Positions 17,510-29,214 of a stretch of 64,000 nucleotides of DNA are shown here, piece after piece. The stretch is taken from assembly GCF_001045555.1 (NCBI RefSeq), contig NZ_LFBU01000001.1, positions 1,922,001 to 1,986,000 of the forward strand, given 5' to 3'. The DNA is from Marinobacter subterrani (GTDB lineage: Bacteria; Pseudomonadota; Gammaproteobacteria; Pseudomonadales; Oleiphilaceae). Under the pieces are notes generated by a model. The model saw only the letters and a list, made by a program, of their open reading frames with translations. It searched no databases and was not told the origin of the DNA. The first letter of the stretch is position 1. Every line of letters starts with the position of its first letter. The translations under genes were made by a program, and so were the position numbers.

Positions 17510-18151
17510 TCAGAGCCGGCGCTTGTCCACAGCTGCAGACATCTTTTCGATTATGGGATTAATACGCTCGTGTTTCATCTTCATGGACGCGCGATTCACC
17601 ACCAATCGGCTGCTGATATGCTCAATCAGCTCACGGGCTTCAAGGCCATTCGCCTTCAGCGTGTTCCCGGTATCAACAATATCCACGATCTCATCAGCTA
17701 AACCAAGAATAGGAGCCAGCTCCATGGCCCCATAGAGCTTGATGATATCCGCCTGCCGGCCCTGGGCCGAGTAGTACCGGCGAGCGAGGTTCACAAACTT
17801 GGTTGCCACCTTGATACGACCGGGGGGCGGCGCCTGATCTTTCGGGCCGGCGGTCATCAGACGGCAACGGGAAATATTCAGATCCAGCGGTTCGTAAAGC
17901 CCCTCACCACCGTGCTCCATCAGCACATCCTTGCCGGTCACACCAAGATCCGCGCCGCCGTATTGAACATAGGTCGGCACGTCCGTGGCCCGGATAATGA
18001 GCACCCGCACGTTGGGGTCCGTGGTCGGGAACACCAGCTTGCGGGACTTCTTGACGTCGTCAATCAGTTCAATACCTGCTTCTGCAAGCAGCGGCAGGGT
18101 TTCCTCAAGGATTCTTCCCTTCGACAAGGCGATGGTGATGGAATCTGTCAT
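17510..18151 (-). CDS. hisG: ATP phosphoribosyltransferase, short form
   Basis: 213 residues from the ATG at 18151 (GGAAGAA upstream), matching the short HisG form that lacks the C-terminal regulatory domain and needs HisZ as partner. Motifs include [15 protein letters not shown] at the N-terminus and the PRPP-binding [17 protein letters not shown] near residue 160. It condenses ATP and PRPP, the committed step of histidine synthesis. No hisZ is in the window. murA ends 29 bases upstream on the same strand. Confidence 0.94.
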   Translation of the reverse strand: MTDSITIALSKGRILEETLPLLAEAGIELIDDVKKSRKLVFPTTDPNVRVLIIRATDVPTYVQYGGADLGVTGKDVLMEHGGEGLYEPLDLNISRCRLMTAGPKDQAPPPGRIKVATKFVNLARRYYSAQGRQADIIKLYGAMELAPILGLADEIVDIVDTGNTLKANGLEARELIEHISSRLVVNRASMKMKHERINPIIEKMSAAVDKRRL

Positions 18152-18180
18152 GGATTCTTCCGGTTTCCCGTTAATGTCTT

Positions 18181-19714
<1,534 letters not shown>

Positions 19715-19817
19715 AAGAATCCTCGGGCGTTTTGAAATCAGGGGCGAGATTGTAACCAATTCCGCGGCCCGGGTCAGCTTTACTGTCCTGTAACCCGGAG
19801 CCCACAAACCGGAGGGA

Positions 19818-20150
19818 TCAGTGGGCGGGATGGACCGATTCGGCGCCGAAGCCGGCAAGCTGGTCGTCCAGGTTGCTCAGCGCAGCCAGTGAGGCCAGGC
19901 GACCGCTAACGCCCCGGAAAGAAAGGGAAATGCCCGTCTGGTGCGCCAGCCGCTGCCAGCAAAGCAGCATCGACAAGACGACGCTGTGGGCGGTCGCGAG
20001 GCCGCCCAGGTCGACCACCAGATTGCCAGAGGCGGCGGCGATAAGCTTCTCACCCTGGCCCCTGAGGGCAACTACGGTATTGGCGTCCACACCTCCGGTA
20101 ACCACCAGCGCTCCGTCCACCAACCGGGCCTGCGGTGCAGCGGAGGTCAC
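19818..20150 (-). CDS. mlaB: MlaB STAS-domain protein
   Basis: 110 residues, a single STAS domain (central LVVDLGGLATAHSVVLSML, with the phospho-Ser/Thr-like helix). It is the small cytoplasmic subunit that stabilises the MlaFEDB complex. Its start overlaps the mlaC stop by four bases, so the genes are translationally coupled. Sequence similarity in this family is low; assignment rests mainly on its place in the operon. Confidence 0.88.
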   Translation of the reverse strand: MTSAAPQARLVDGALVVTGGVDANTVVALRGQGEKLIAAASGNLVVDLGGLATAHSVVLSMLLCWQRLAHQTGISLSFRGVSGRLASLAALSNLDDQLAGFGAESVHPAH

Positions 20151-20809
20151 GACTTGCCCACGTCGTGCTCGAGATTCAGGGACTTCGCCGCATCACTCCA
20201 GCCATCAATCACGACCTGAACCTGCCCCCCGTTCGCTTCCATTTCCTGACTGAAACGGTCCCGGAACGCGAGCCCGATGTTGACCCCTTCCACAATAACG
20301 TTCTCCATCAGCCAACGGCCCTCGGAGTTCTTGTACATGGAATAGGTAACCGGGTAACGGTTGCCCGAGGCACTGATTACCTCCATCTGAACCGATGCCC
20401 TGCCCTCATCGCTGGGATGAATAGTCGCTTCCTTGACCTCGATCTCGAAATCTTCAGCGCTCACCAGTGCCTGGGCGTAACTGTCAAAGAGGCTGCGCTT
20501 GAACCGCACTACAAACTCATCCCGCTGTTCCGGAGTGGCCTGACGGGCATAACGCCCCATCACTCTCGCGGCAATCCGGCGGAAGTCGACAAAGCCTGCC
20601 AATGCCTTGTCCATGCTCTCGTAGAAGGCTTCGGGATCTCGCTCATACAGGCCGCGTTCCTGATTGAGCTTCTCTACCAGCCGCTGCGTGTTCTGGTCAA
20701 CATATTCGCGCAACTCCTCGGCCTGGCCAGCCTGAACCGTCGCCACCAGAAACAGGGCCATAAACAAACCAGCAAAGCCGGCAAAAAAGGGGTGTTTCTG
20801 TGCAAACAT
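20147..20809 (-). CDS. mlaC: Periplasmic phospholipid-binding protein MlaC
   Basis: 220 residues from the ATG at 20809, which has AGGAG at six bases and gives a signal peptide (hydrophobic 8-27, cleavage near VQAGQA). The rest fits MlaC (Tol-Tol-Ttg2D family), including the FRRIAARVMGRYARQAT helix and YPVTYSMYKNSEGRWLMENV strands. It carries phospholipid between the outer-membrane MlaA and the inner-membrane MlaFEDB complex. Confidence 0.93.
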   Translation of the reverse strand: MFAQKHPFFAGFAGLFMALFLVATVQAGQAEELREYVDQNTQRLVEKLNQERGLYERDPEAFYESMDKALAGFVDFRRIAARVMGRYARQATPEQRDEFVVRFKRSLFDSYAQALVSAEDFEIEVKEATIHPSDEGRASVQMEVISASGNRYPVTYSMYKNSEGRWLMENVIVEGVNIGLAFRDRFSQEMEANGGQVQVVIDGWSDAAKSLNLEHDVGKS

Positions 20810-20847
20810 CTGAGTCTCCTGTCTCATCGCTATCGACCGGTCCATGC

Positions 20848-21297
20848 TCACCGGCCGGAAGCAAAGTTGCTGATCAGTCGCTCAAGGTTCATGGCCGACT
20901 GGGTAGAGTAAAAGGTATCGCCCGCTTTCAGCGAATCCATCTCGGCACCAATGGATATATCAATGTACTGCTCCCCGAGCAGGCCGGATGTACGTATAAC
21001 TGCGGAACTGTCCGACGGAATATTGTTAACGTCAGAGGAAATCGACATTTCAACCCGCGCCTGAAAGGTTTCTGTATTCAGCGTAATAGACTCGATGCTG
21101 CCAATGGTAACGCCCGCCATCGATATCCGGCCACGGGGCGTCAGGCCACCGGTATCGTTGAAGTTGGCATACAGGGTGTAAGTGCTCTCAGCGGACTTTG
21201 CCGACAGGCCGCTTACCTGAAGCGCCAGAAACAGCAGGGCCGCGCAGCCTGCAACCATGAACAGGCCAACAATGATTTCAGTCGTTCTTTGTGCCAT
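20848..21297 (-). CDS. mlaD: MlaD (MCE-domain membrane subunit)
   Basis: 149 residues from the ATG at 21297; a start at 21345 adds 16 residues without a typical binding site. One N-terminal membrane helix (about 9-28) precedes an MCE domain (FNDTGGLTPRGRISMAGVTIG, SGLLGEQYIDISIG). MlaD forms a hexameric ring on the periplasmic side of MlaFEDB and passes phospholipids. It is 38 bases upstream of mlaC. Confidence 0.93.
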   Translation of the reverse strand: MAQRTTEIIVGLFMVAGCAALLFLALQVSGLSAKSAESTYTLYANFNDTGGLTPRGRISMAGVTIGSIESITLNTETFQARVEMSISSDVNNIPSDSSAVIRTSGLLGEQYIDISIGAEMDSLKAGDTFYSTQSAMNLERLISNFASGR

Positions 21298-21331
21298 TTC
21301 CGGCTCCGGTATTGTCTCGTTAATCGATAAT

Positions 21332-22114
21332 TCAGAAATCGCCAAACATGACAGCGGTCAGTACAAAGTCCAGCCCGAGCACCGCCAGTGAGGAATAAAC
21401 CACGGTTTTGGTGGTCGCCGAACTGATGCCCGCGGAAGTCGGTGCGCAGTCGTAGCCCTGGTAAACAGCAATCCAGGCACAGACAAAGCCGAATACGATG
21501 GTTTTGATCACGCCGTTGAGTACGTCGTCAACAAAGTCCACCGACGACTGCATGTTGCCCCAGAACGATCCCTCGAACACGCCCAACCAGTCCACGCCCA
21601 CCAGCATACCGCCCCAGATGCCGATAACCGAGAAGATCACAGCGAGCACGGGCATGGCAATAAAGCCGGCCCACAACCGGGGCGCCACAACCCGGCGAAG
21701 CGGGTCCACCCCCATCATTTCCATGCTGGACAACTGCTCCGTGGCCTTCATCAGGCCGATCTCGGCCGTCAGCGCCGAGCCGGCGCGTCCGGCAAACAAC
21801 AGCGCGGTAACCACGGGCCCAAGCTCACGGACCAGAGTCAGGGCTATCATCTGGCCGATGGCAGCTTCAGAACCGTAATCACTGAGAATGGTAAAGCCCT
21901 GCAACCCCAGCACCATGCCGATGAACAGGCCGGAGACCACAATAATCGGTAGCGACAGAACGCCGACCGAGTACAACTGCTTCATCAGCAAAGGAAACCC
22001 CGTGGCCGGCCTGGGAACGCCTGCGAGTACGCCAGACAGGAAGCGGCCGGATCGACCGAAAGATGAGAGTATGTCCAGGCCCAGGCGACCGAACGCGGCA
22101 ATTCTGTCAATCAA
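21332..22114 (-). CDS. mlaE: MlaE permease
   Basis: 260 residues with five or six hydrophobic segments; MlaE/YrbE-family motifs include [18 protein letters not shown] and [28 protein letters not shown] sequence. It is the membrane permease of the phospholipid ABC transporter that keeps the outer membrane asymmetric. The start overlaps the mlaF stop by four bases. Confidence 0.95.
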   Translation of the reverse strand: MIDRIAAFGRLGLDILSSFGRSGRFLSGVLAGVPRPATGFPLLMKQLYSVGVLSLPIIVVSGLFIGMVLGLQGFTILSDYGSEAAIGQMIALTLVRELGPVVTALLFAGRAGSALTAEIGLMKATEQLSSMEMMGVDPLRRVVAPRLWAGFIAMPVLAVIFSVIGIWGGMLVGVDWLGVFEGSFWGNMQSSVDFVDDVLNGVIKTIVFGFVCAWIAVYQGYDCAPTSAGISSATTKTVVYSSLAVLGLDFVLTAVMFGDF

Positions 22115-22923
22115 GCGACACCTCCGGAAAGCCCGAAATCCTGCGCAGCACCGTCCGCAGGATAATGAAAAGGCACCGGACCATCTGGCTGCCCCTGCAG
22201 GAACTGCTGGACCTGCTCGGACGGATGCTCCCGAAGCTCCTCCGGCTTGCCTTCACCTATGATTTTGCCATCGGCGATGATACAGGCGTAATGGCAGATG
22301 CTGAGGGACTCCGGCACATCGTGGGACACCAGAACACTGGTCAGCCCCATGGAACTGTTCAGATCCCGGATCAGCTTGACCAGAACCCCCATGGCGATGG
22401 GGTCCTGGCCGGCAAAAGGCTCATCGTACATGATCAGCTCCGGATCCAGCGCAATGCTTCGCGCCAGGGCCACACGCCGCGTCATGCCACCGGACAGTTC
22501 CGACGGCATCAGGTGCCGGGCGCCTCTTAGCCCCACGGCTTCCAGCTTCATTAATACGATGTCCCGGATCATGTCTTCCGGCAGACCGGTGTGCACTCGC
22601 AGCGGGAAGGCGACGTTCTCGAATACGCTCAGGTCGGTAAACAGCGCGCCACTCTGGAACAGCATTCCCATTCTTTCACGGAACGCATACAACGCCTTCC
22701 GCTTGAGCTTCGGGACCTCATGGCCGTCCACCATGATGCTGCCGGAATCCGGCCGGATCTGACCGCCGATCAGACGAAGCAGTGTCGTTTTACCTGTGCC
22801 GCTAGGGCCCATGATGGCGGTAATCTTGCCACGGGGAATGTCCAGGCTGACTCCGTCGAAAATACGGCGCCCCGAGCGGGAGAACACAACGTCCCTGAGC
22901 GATATATAAACCGATGAATCCAT
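22111..22923 (-). CDS. mlaF: MlaF ATPase
   Basis: 270 residues. Walker [12 protein letters not shown] lies near residue 39, the ABC signature LSGGMTRR near 144 and Walker [14 protein letters not shown] near 165, ending in a conserved His switch (SHDV). It powers the MlaFEDB lipid transporter in the cytoplasm. First gene of the minus-strand mla-ibaG-murA set, divergent from kdsD with 189 bases between. Confidence 0.95.
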   Translation of the reverse strand: MDSSVYISLRDVVFSRSGRRIFDGVSLDIPRGKITAIMGPSGTGKTTLLRLIGGQIRPDSGSIMVDGHEVPKLKRKALYAFRERMGMLFQSGALFTDLSVFENVAFPLRVHTGLPEDMIRDIVLMKLEAVGLRGARHLMPSELSGGMTRRVALARSIALDPELIMYDEPFAGQDPIAMGVLVKLIRDLNSSMGLTSVLVSHDVPESLSICHYACIIADGKIIGEGKPEELREHPSEQVQQFLQGQPDGPVPFHYPADGAAQDFGLSGGVA

Positions 22924-22950
22924 AGTCCTTCCCTTTCAAAGAGCGGCTAC

Positions 22951-22977
22951 ATTATGCCAAGGAGCGCCCAAGCTCAA
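22951..22977 (-). promoter_or_regulatory. Possible sigma-70 promoter for mlaF
   Basis: On the minus strand TTGAGC (22977-22972) and CATAAT (22956-22951) are separated by 15 bases, slightly short of the ideal, and lie about 28 bases before the mlaF start. Confidence 0.4.
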
Positions 22978-23058
22978 TCCAAACAGCCCAAAATCTGCTG
23001 ACAACCATGATCAGTCTGACTGAACTTTCGGTAACCGGGCATCGTTGCCGGATGAAAA

Positions 23059-23067
23059 TGATATACT
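23059..23067 (+). promoter_or_regulatory. Extended -10 promoter for kdsD
   Basis: TG-A-TATACT, one base from the TGnTATAAT consensus, 45 bases before the kdsD start codon in the divergent mlaF-kdsD gap. Confidence 0.5.
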
Positions 23068-23112
23068 CGTTCAGCCATCTTCCAATTTCCAGACAGTTAG
23101 GCCCAAAGCCCG

Positions 23113-24093
23113 ATGACCGAACAGACTCCGATTGATTTCAGAACCCCTGCCATTCGCGCCATCCGTATCGAGCGCGACGCCATCGATGCGCTCGAGAGCC
23201 GGATAGGCGACCACTTCAGCCGGGCCTGCGAACTCATCATGAACTGCAAAGGTCGCGTGGTGGTTACCGGCATGGGGAAGTCCGGCCATATCGGCAACAA
23301 GATTGCAGCGACCCTGGCCAGCACCGGTACGCCTTCGTTCTTCGTTCATCCGGGCGAAGCCAGCCATGGCGACATGGGCATGATCACCTCCCAGGATGTG
23401 GTCATCGCGATTTCCAACAGCGGAAACACCAGTGAGGTGGTTACCATTCTGCCCCTCATCAAGCGCATGGGTGCACCGCTGATCAGCATGACCGGCAATG
23501 CCAATTCCACTCTGGCCCGGGAGGCCCTGGCCAATCTGGATGTCAGCGTCCAGGTGGAAGCCTGCCCGCTGGGCCTGGCACCAACCTCCTCCACCACCGC
23601 GACACTGGTCATGGGCGACGCCCTGGCGGTTGCCCTGCTTGAGGCCCGCGGCTTCAGTGCCGAGGACTTTGCCTTTTCCCACCCGGGTGGAAGCCTGGGT
23701 CGTCGCCTGCTGCTCAGAGTCTCCGACATCATGCACACGGGTGACCGTATTCCCGTTGTCGACCCGAACACCACGCTCAGCAGCGCCCTGCTGGAAATTT
23801 CCCGCAAGGGCCTCGGCATGACCACGGTCGTCGACGATCAGGGCACGCTTGTCGGAATATTTACGGACGGCGATCTGCGCCGGACCCTGGACCGCGCCGT
23901 GGACATTCACAACACGCCGATCCATGAGATTATGACCCGCCACGGCAGGACCATCCAGGCCGACCATCTGGCGGCAGAGGCGCTAAACGTAATGGACGAG
24001 CTGAAGATAAACGCTTTGCCGGTCACCGATGACACCGGGGCCCTGGTGGGCGCCATCAATATGCACGACCTGTTGCGGGCCGGGGTTATCTGA
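23113..24093 (+). CDS. kdsD: D-arabinose 5-phosphate isomerase
   Basis: 326 residues. An N-terminal SIS sugar-isomerase domain (about 35-175, GMGKSGHIGNKIAATL and HPGEASHGDMGM) is followed by two CBS domains (about 205-326). It interconverts ribulose 5-phosphate and arabinose 5-phosphate for Kdo, the inner-core sugar of lipopolysaccharide. First gene of the kdsD-kdsC-lptCAB run; kdsC starts one base after its stop. Confidence 0.95.
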   Translation: MTEQTPIDFRTPAIRAIRIERDAIDALESRIGDHFSRACELIMNCKGRVVVTGMGKSGHIGNKIAATLASTGTPSFFVHPGEASHGDMGMITSQDVVIAISNSGNTSEVVTILPLIKRMGAPLISMTGNANSTLAREALANLDVSVQVEACPLGLAPTSSTTATLVMGDALAVALLEARGFSAEDFAFSHPGGSLGRRLLLRVSDIMHTGDRIPVVDPNTTLSSALLEISRKGLGMTTVVDDQGTLVGIFTDGDLRRTLDRAVDIHNTPIHEIMTRHGRTIQADHLAAEALNVMDELKINALPVTDDTGALVGAINMHDLLRAGVI

Positions 24094-24094
24094 C

Positions 24095-24655
24095 ATGCAG
24101 AATCAATGGCCCGAGTCCGTCCTGGCAAAGGCGGCGAATATCCGGCTGATCGCCCTGGATGTCGACGGCATCATGAGTGATGGCAAGCTCTATTTCAGTG
24201 CCAGCGGAGATGAACTCAAGGCCTTCAACATTCTAGATGGCCTGGGCCTGAAACAGTTAATGGCAGCCGGAATCACGGTCGCTGTTATTACCGGGCGCAA
24301 ATCTCCCCTCACGGAAAAGCGCATGGCAGACCTGGGCGTCCCGCACCTGATGCAGGGCCGGGAAGACAAGAAAGAAGCCTTGCTGGAACTGGTTCGGTCC
24401 ATGGACATCAGCCCGGAGGCAATCGCCTACATGGGCGACGATCTGCCAGACCTGCCGGCCCTGAACTTCGCCGGCCTGGGCATAACCGTACCCAACGGCT
24501 ACTGGCTGGTTCGCCAACATGCGGATTACTGCACCCGCACCCCTGGAGGAAGTGGTGCCGTCAGAGAGGCCTGTGACCTGCTGCTCAGTGCCCAGGGCAA
24601 GCTGGACGCGGCGCTCGCGCCCTACCTTCGGCAGGACCAGGAGCCTGGTGCATGA
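24095..24655 (+). CDS. kdsC: Kdo 8-phosphate phosphatase
   Basis: 186 residues from the ATG at 24095, just after the kdsD stop. HAD-superfamily motif I is LIALDVDGIMSDG with nucleophile Asp22 and Asp24; GRKSPLTEKR and MGDDLPDLPAL supply the later motifs. It has no cap domain, as usual for KdsC tetramers. It removes phosphate from Kdo 8-phosphate. Overlaps lptC by four bases. Confidence 0.95.
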   Translation: MQNQWPESVLAKAANIRLIALDVDGIMSDGKLYFSASGDELKAFNILDGLGLKQLMAAGITVAVITGRKSPLTEKRMADLGVPHLMQGREDKKEALLELVRSMDISPEAIAYMGDDLPDLPALNFAGLGITVPNGYWLVRQHADYCTRTPGGSGAVREACDLLLSAQGKLDAALAPYLRQDQEPGA

Positions 24656-25245
24656 GCTGGCTTCCCGACCGGCCCTGGCTGCGCACCCTGGCACTGGCTG
24701 GCACCCTTGCCGCCGTAATGTTTTTGATGTGGCAAAGTGATGAACCTCCGGTGACTAACCAGAAGGCCGCCGAGTTGCGAGGTGATGCCGAACCGGACGG
24801 ATTTGTCGTCAATGGCGAGTACACCTCCTTTGATGAGACCGGCAATCTCAAGATCAGTTTTACCAGCCCGCGGATCGAGCAATTCGAGGAAGGTAATCTG
24901 GCCACCATGGTTTCCCCGAAGGCCAAACTGTTCGGCAACGAAGGCAATGCCAACGCCGAGCCCTGGATTATCGAAGCCGAGAATGGCAGTCTCCTGCAAA
25001 ATGAGAACTTGCTCTACCTGACCGGCAATGTCCGGATCCTCCGAAGTGTTGGCGGCCGGGACACCACCCTGACAACATCAACACTGACCCTGGATAACGA
25101 CCGCAGTATGGCTTACACAGATGCTCCCGTAGTTATCCGCGACGTTACCGGAATTACCCACGCCGTCGGCATGAAAGCGTGGATCGACGAGCGGGTACTG
25201 GAACTGAACTCCAAGGTGGAAGGACGCTATGAAACCGGAAACTAA
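24652..25245 (+). CDS. lptC: LPS export protein LptC
   Basis: 197 residues. A single N-terminal membrane helix (about 8-24) anchors a periplasmic LptC-type beta-jellyroll. It links the LptBFG ATP-binding transporter to LptA in the LPS bridge. Translationally coupled to kdsC (ATGA overlap) and overlapping lptA by 17 bases. Confidence 0.92.
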   Translation: MSWLPDRPWLRTLALAGTLAAVMFLMWQSDEPPVTNQKAAELRGDAEPDGFVVNGEYTSFDETGNLKISFTSPRIEQFEEGNLATMVSPKAKLFGNEGNANAEPWIIEAENGSLLQNENLLYLTGNVRILRSVGGRDTTLTTSTLTLDNDRSMAYTDAPVVIRDVTGITHAVGMKAWIDERVLELNSKVEGRYETGN

Positions 25246-25783
25246 CCGATACCGGGGCCTGATCGCTGCCCTGCTAACCCTCGCCATGACCGGGCCGGCA
25301 GCAGCGTTCGACCTTAACTCCGATCTTCCCATCAAGGTCACTGCAGACAACGCCCGCCTCGATGATGGCAAGGGCATCGCCACCTATACCGGCGACGTGG
25401 AACTGGTGCAGGGCAAGACCCAGCTGAATGCTCAGCGCGTGGTTCTGTACCGCGACGCAAAGGGCCTGAGCCGGATTGAGGCGTTCGGAAGCCCGGCCCA
25501 TTACCGCCAGCCAACCCGCGAGGGTACGGGTGAAACCGACGCCAAGGCCCTGAACATCACCTGGTCCGCCTCCGACCAGCAACTGACCTTTGAACAGAAG
25601 GCGGTCATCGAACAGAATGGCAATGTGTTCCGGGGTGATGTCATCCATTATGATACCGCCCGCCGGGTCGTGACTGCCGAGGGCGGGGCCGCTGATGGCG
25701 AAGGTTCCGGCCGGGTAGAAATGGTGATTCAGCCGCGCAGCACTAACACACAAGGTTCCGATGGCAATTCTGAGAGCCAGTAA
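25229..25783 (+). CDS. lptA: Periplasmic LPS-binding protein LptA
   Basis: 184 residues. A signal peptide (cleavage near GPAAA-FDL, about residue 26) precedes an OstA/LptA domain that starts with the typical [23 protein letters not shown] pattern (split here only by residue limit). It forms the periplasmic bridge carrying LPS from LptC to LptD. The end overlaps lptB by 23 bases. Confidence 0.93.
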   Translation: MKPETNRYRGLIAALLTLAMTGPAAAFDLNSDLPIKVTADNARLDDGKGIATYTGDVELVQGKTQLNAQRVVLYRDAKGLSRIEAFGSPAHYRQPTREGTGETDAKALNITWSASDQQLTFEQKAVIEQNGNVFRGDVIHYDTARRVVTAEGGAADGEGSGRVEMVIQPRSTNTQGSDGNSESQ

Positions 25784-26486
25784 TCTGGCAAAGAGTTACA
25801 AACAGAAAAAAGTGGTGCTCGACGTTTCCCTGGAAATCCGCAGCGGGGAAATCGTTGGCCTGCTCGGCCCCAATGGCGCCGGCAAGACCACCTGCTTTTA
25901 CATGATAGTCGGGCTGGTGCCCGCCGACAGCGGGCGGATCACCATCGACAGCCGCGATATCACACCGTTGCCCATGCATGGCCGCGCACGCCAGGGAATC
26001 GGCTACCTGCCACAGGAGGCGTCGGTATTCCGAAAGCTTTCGGTGCGCGACAACATCATGGCCATTCTGGAAACTCGCAAGGGGCTGGCCAGGGCAGAAC
26101 GGGAAAAAAAACTGGAAGAACTGCTCGAAGAGTTTCACATTACCCATATTCGCGACAGCATGGGCATGGCCCTGTCCGGCGGTGAACGCCGGCGCGTGGA
26201 AATTGCCCGGGCCCTGGCGATGGAGCCGGCTTTCATCCTGCTGGATGAACCGTTCGCCGGTGTCGACCCCATCTCCGTGAGTGACATCAAGCACATCATC
26301 CGCCACCTCCGGGACAAGGGGATCGGCGTGCTGATCACTGATCACAACGTGCGTGAGACCCTCGATATCTGCGAGAATGCCTACATCGTCTCCGGCGGCC
26401 ACATCATCGCCTCCGGGAATGCCGACGCCATTCTGGCCAATCAGCAGGTGAAGAAGGTGTACCTGGGCGACGAGTTCCGGCTGTGA
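25761..26486 (+). CDS. lptB: LPS export ATPase LptB
   Basis: 241 residues, complete. Walker [12 protein letters not shown] at about 37-47, signature [15 protein letters not shown] and Walker [14 protein letters not shown], with switch His in [11 protein letters not shown]. It drives LPS extraction by LptBFG at the inner membrane. Last gene of the kds-lpt run; a nested family A palindrome follows its stop directly. Confidence 0.96.
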   Translation: MAILRASNLAKSYKQKKVVLDVSLEIRSGEIVGLLGPNGAGKTTCFYMIVGLVPADSGRITIDSRDITPLPMHGRARQGIGYLPQEASVFRKLSVRDNIMAILETRKGLARAEREKKLEELLEEFHITHIRDSMGMALSGGERRRVEIARALAMEPAFILLDEPFAGVDPISVSDIKHIIRHLRDKGIGVLITDHNVRETLDICENAYIVSGGHIIASGNADAILANQQVKKVYLGDEFRL

Positions 26487-26490
26487 AGCC

Positions 26491-26551
26491 GGAGTCAGAT
26501 GAAATTGGGGTCAGATGAAAAGTTCATCTGACCCCAATTTCATCTGACCCC
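26491..26551. terminator. Family A nested palindrome, copy 6
   Basis: Two nested GGRGTCAGATGAAA units pair with TTCATCTGACCCC and a second copy of it, forming a long stem five bases after the lptB stop. It is placed to separate the lpt genes from rpoN. Only a short T-rich stretch follows. Confidence 0.7.
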
Positions 26552-26692
26552 GAGATTGTTTTGATGATCTGTAGCAAGTAAACTCGGCAAAGAACTTGCT
26601 AGGGTAAACGCAATCCACGGCAAGTAACGGGCATATAAAGATTTTTTCACCTCTTATGACACAAAGCGCTGATGAGTGACGGATCCTGAACC

Positions 26693-28219
26693 ATGGTGAT
26701 GAAAGCCTCCCTACAGTTAAAGCTGGGTCAGAGCCTGACCATGACGCCCCAGCTGCAACAGGCGATCCGGCTTCTCCAGCTCTCTACCCTCGACCTTCAG
26801 CAGGAAATCCAGCAGGCCCTGGAATCCAATCCGATGCTGGAAACCTCCGAGGACGATGACTCGGCCGAAGCCGACGCCGCGAATGACGAACGCGAAGCGA
26901 ATGCCGCCGAGTCCGCCGCTGAAACAACGCCAGAGCCCCCATCTGACTGGGATAAGTCCGAAAACGGTCCTGACTGGTCCTCGGAGAACGAAATCCCGGA
27001 CAATATCCCGGATGACCTTCCGGTCGACACCGCCTGGGAAGATATCTACCAGTCGGCCCCGGCTACCACGGCCCGCAACGACGACGAAAACGATCACGAT
27101 TTCGAAACCCGGAATTCACCCACCGAAACCCTTCAGGACCATCTGGAATGGCAACTGAACCTGACCCCCATGAGCGAGCGGGACCAGGCCATTGCGCATG
27201 CGCTGATGGATGCGGTGGATGAGCGTGGTTATCTGACCAGCGATCTTGACGAGATCCACGCCGGGTTGCTGGATGAACATGACGAAGATCCCCTCGAACT
27301 GGATGAAGTTGAAGCCGTTCTCCATCGCCTGCAGCACTTCGACCCACCCGGGGTTTTCGCCCGCGACCTGCAGGAATGCCTGCTGATCCAGCTCAACCAG
27401 CTACCACCGGATACCCCCTGGCTGGCCCAGGCACGACTGGTGATCACCCACTACATCAATCTTCTCGGCAACCGTGATTACGCCCAGCTGCTGCGCCGCA
27501 GCCGCCTGAAGGAAGACCAGTTGCGGGAAGTCCTGGCCCTGATTACCGGCCTGAACCCGCGCCCGGGCGACGTGATTGACCGCGCCGAACCGGACTACGT
27601 TATCCCCGATGTGATCGTCCGCAAGCACAACGACCGCTGGCGGGTTGAGCTGAATCCGGAAATTGCCCCGCGCATCCGGGTAAATGCGAGCTATGCTTCA
27701 CTAATAAGGCGTGCCGACAGCAGTGCCGACAACACCTACCTGCGGGATCAGCTGCAGGAGGCGAAATGGTTTATCAAGAGCCTGCAGAGCCGCAATGAGA
27801 CTCTGCTGAAAGTGGCAACCCGTATTGTCGAGCACCAGCAGGGCTTCCTGGATTACGGCGAAGAAGCCATGAAGCCGCTGATTCTCTCCGACATTGCCCA
27901 GGCGGTGGAGATGCATGAATCGACGATTTCCCGGGTGACCACCCAGAAATTCATGCACACTCCCCGGGGAATTTTCGAGTTGAAGTATTTCTTCTCCAGC
28001 CACGTGAGCACTGACGAGGGCGGAGAATGTTCCTCTACGGCCATACGCGCGATGATCAAGAAACTGATTGCTGCCGAAACGCCCAAAAAGCCGTTGAGCG
28101 ACAGTAAAATTGCAGCCATGCTAGGAGAACAGGGAATCAAGGTTGCGCGACGTACCGTTGCCAAGTATCGGGAGGCGATGCACATTCCGCCTTCCAATGA
28201 ACGCAAACGGCTAGTCTGA
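26693..28219 (+). CDS. rpoN: RNA polymerase sigma-54 factor
   Basis: 508 residues. The glutamine/leucine-rich N-terminal region I ([20 protein letters not shown]) that binds activators, an acidic linker (about 50-115), the core-binding region and the C-terminal RpoN box [10 protein letters not shown] are all present. ATG at 26693 or 26699 could be used; binding sites are weak for both. It directs sigma-54 promoters (-24/-12) that need AAA+ activators. Its place before hpf, ptsN, rapZ and ptsO is conserved. Confidence 0.97.
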   Translation: MVMKASLQLKLGQSLTMTPQLQQAIRLLQLSTLDLQQEIQQALESNPMLETSEDDDSAEADAANDEREANAAESAAETTPEPPSDWDKSENGPDWSSENEIPDNIPDDLPVDTAWEDIYQSAPATTARNDDENDHDFETRNSPTETLQDHLEWQLNLTPMSERDQAIAHALMDAVDERGYLTSDLDEIHAGLLDEHDEDPLELDEVEAVLHRLQHFDPPGVFARDLQECLLIQLNQLPPDTPWLAQARLVITHYINLLGNRDYAQLLRRSRLKEDQLREVLALITGLNPRPGDVIDRAEPDYVIPDVIVRKHNDRWRVELNPEIAPRIRVNASYASLIRRADSSADNTYLRDQLQEAKWFIKSLQSRNETLLKVATRIVEHQQGFLDYGEEAMKPLILSDIAQAVEMHESTISRVTTQKFMHTPRGIFELKYFFSSHVSTDEGGECSSTAIRAMIKKLIAAETPKKPLSDSKIAAMLGEQGIKVARRTVAKYREAMHIPPSNERKRLV

Positions 28220-28278
28220 ACACCACGGGCGGGAAACGCGACACCGTATTCGCCGGCGCACAACGCGCCAGCACCCAG

Positions 28279-28298
28279 GCCGGCTCCCGGGAGCCGGC
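28279..28298. repeat. Perfect 20-base GC palindrome before hpf
   Basis: GCCGGCTCCCGGGAGCCGGC lies 22 bases before the hpf start and just upstream of its binding site. It could form a very stable hairpin in the rpoN-hpf transcript. No T run follows, so it is not a plain terminator. Confidence 0.7.
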
Positions 28299-28320
28299 AT
28301 GATGACAACAGGAGACGCCT

Positions 28321-28629
28321 ATGCAACTCAATATTTCAGGCCATCACGTAGAACTGACTCCCGCACTCAAGGATTATGTCTCGGAAAAATTCCAGAAGCT
28401 CGAACGTCACTTTGACCACATCAGCAACAGCCAGGTAACCCTGGAAGTGGAAAAGGTGCGACAGATTGCGGAAGCCACGCTGCACGTGGTTGGTGGTGAA
28501 GTTCACGCAAAGGCAGAAAATGAGGATATGTACGCGGCCATTGATGCCCTGATCGACAAGCTCGACCGCCAGATTCTCAAGCACAAGGAAAAGAATGTAG
28601 ACCGGATGCACGGAAACGGCTCGCGCTAA
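28321..28629 (+). CDS. hpf: Ribosome hibernation promoting factor
   Basis: 102 residues, short HPF form without the C-terminal dimerisation domain. The beta-alpha-beta-beta-beta-alpha fold and conserved LTPALKDYVSEKF and DMYAAIDALIDKLDRQ motifs are present. It binds the small ribosomal subunit in stationary phase. ATG follows AGGAG by six bases. A strong terminator lies after it. Confidence 0.94.
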   Translation: MQLNISGHHVELTPALKDYVSEKFQKLERHFDHISNSQVTLEVEKVRQIAEATLHVVGGEVHAKAENEDMYAAIDALIDKLDRQILKHKEKNVDRMHGNGSR

Positions 28630-28660
28630 CTGGCTGTTTTCATGCAAGTCATCCAATCGA

Positions 28661-28695
28661 GCTGCGACACGGCTGACGTGTCGCAGCCTTTTTTT
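28661..28695 (+). terminator. Rho-independent terminator after hpf
   Basis: An 11 bp stem (GCTGCGACACG with CGTGTCGCAGC, 5-base loop) followed by CTTTTTTT. It separates rpoN-hpf from ptsN; some readthrough is likely because ptsN starts only 21 bases later. Confidence 0.92.
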
Positions 28696-28715
28696 AACGG
28701 AAATGCAGTCGACCT

Positions 28716-29186
28716 ATGAGCGACACATCCCTGACCATAGACAACATTCTTTCGCCGGAGCTCACCCTTTGCCGGGTGCCCGCCTCCAGCAAGAAACGGG
28801 CCCTGGAGTTTATCGCCGAGCAGATAAACCACCAGGACAATACCCTCAGCGAGACCGAGATCTTCAACAACCTGATCTCACGGGAACGTCTGGGCAGCAC
28901 CGGCATTGGCCAGGGCATCGCCATCCCCCACTGCCGCCTAGACGGGCTGGATCATGTGGTGGGTGTCTTGATGACACTGGAAGAGAGCGTCGAGTTCGAT
29001 TCGATCGACAACCAGCCTGTGGACCTGATCTTCGCCCTGGTCGTTCCCAAAGAGGCCACCAGCGAGCACCTGGAGCTTCTCAGCCAACTGGCCGAAAAAT
29101 TCAATGAACGCTCGTTCTGTGACCGTCTCCGGCAATGCGAGGACGCCCGCACCCTGTACGAACGCATGACCGCCTCGGGCGGATGA
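28716..29186 (+). CDS. ptsN: Nitrogen-regulatory PTS EIIA
   Basis: 156 residues, a PTS EIIA type-2 domain. The phosphorylated histidine is His72 in GIAIPHCRLDG. It receives phosphate from NPr (encoded two genes on) in the PtsP-NPr-PtsN chain, which regulates potassium transport, nitrogen and envelope functions rather than sugar uptake. A clear binding site is not seen. Confidence 0.95.
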   Translation: MSDTSLTIDNILSPELTLCRVPASSKKRALEFIAEQINHQDNTLSETEIFNNLISRERLGSTGIGQGIAIPHCRLDGLDHVVGVLMTLEESVEFDSIDNQPVDLIFALVVPKEATSEHLELLSQLAEKFNERSFCDRLRQCEDARTLYERMTASGG

Positions 29187-29214
29187 CAGTCATTGCAGTG
29201 GAGGTAAGTTGGTC

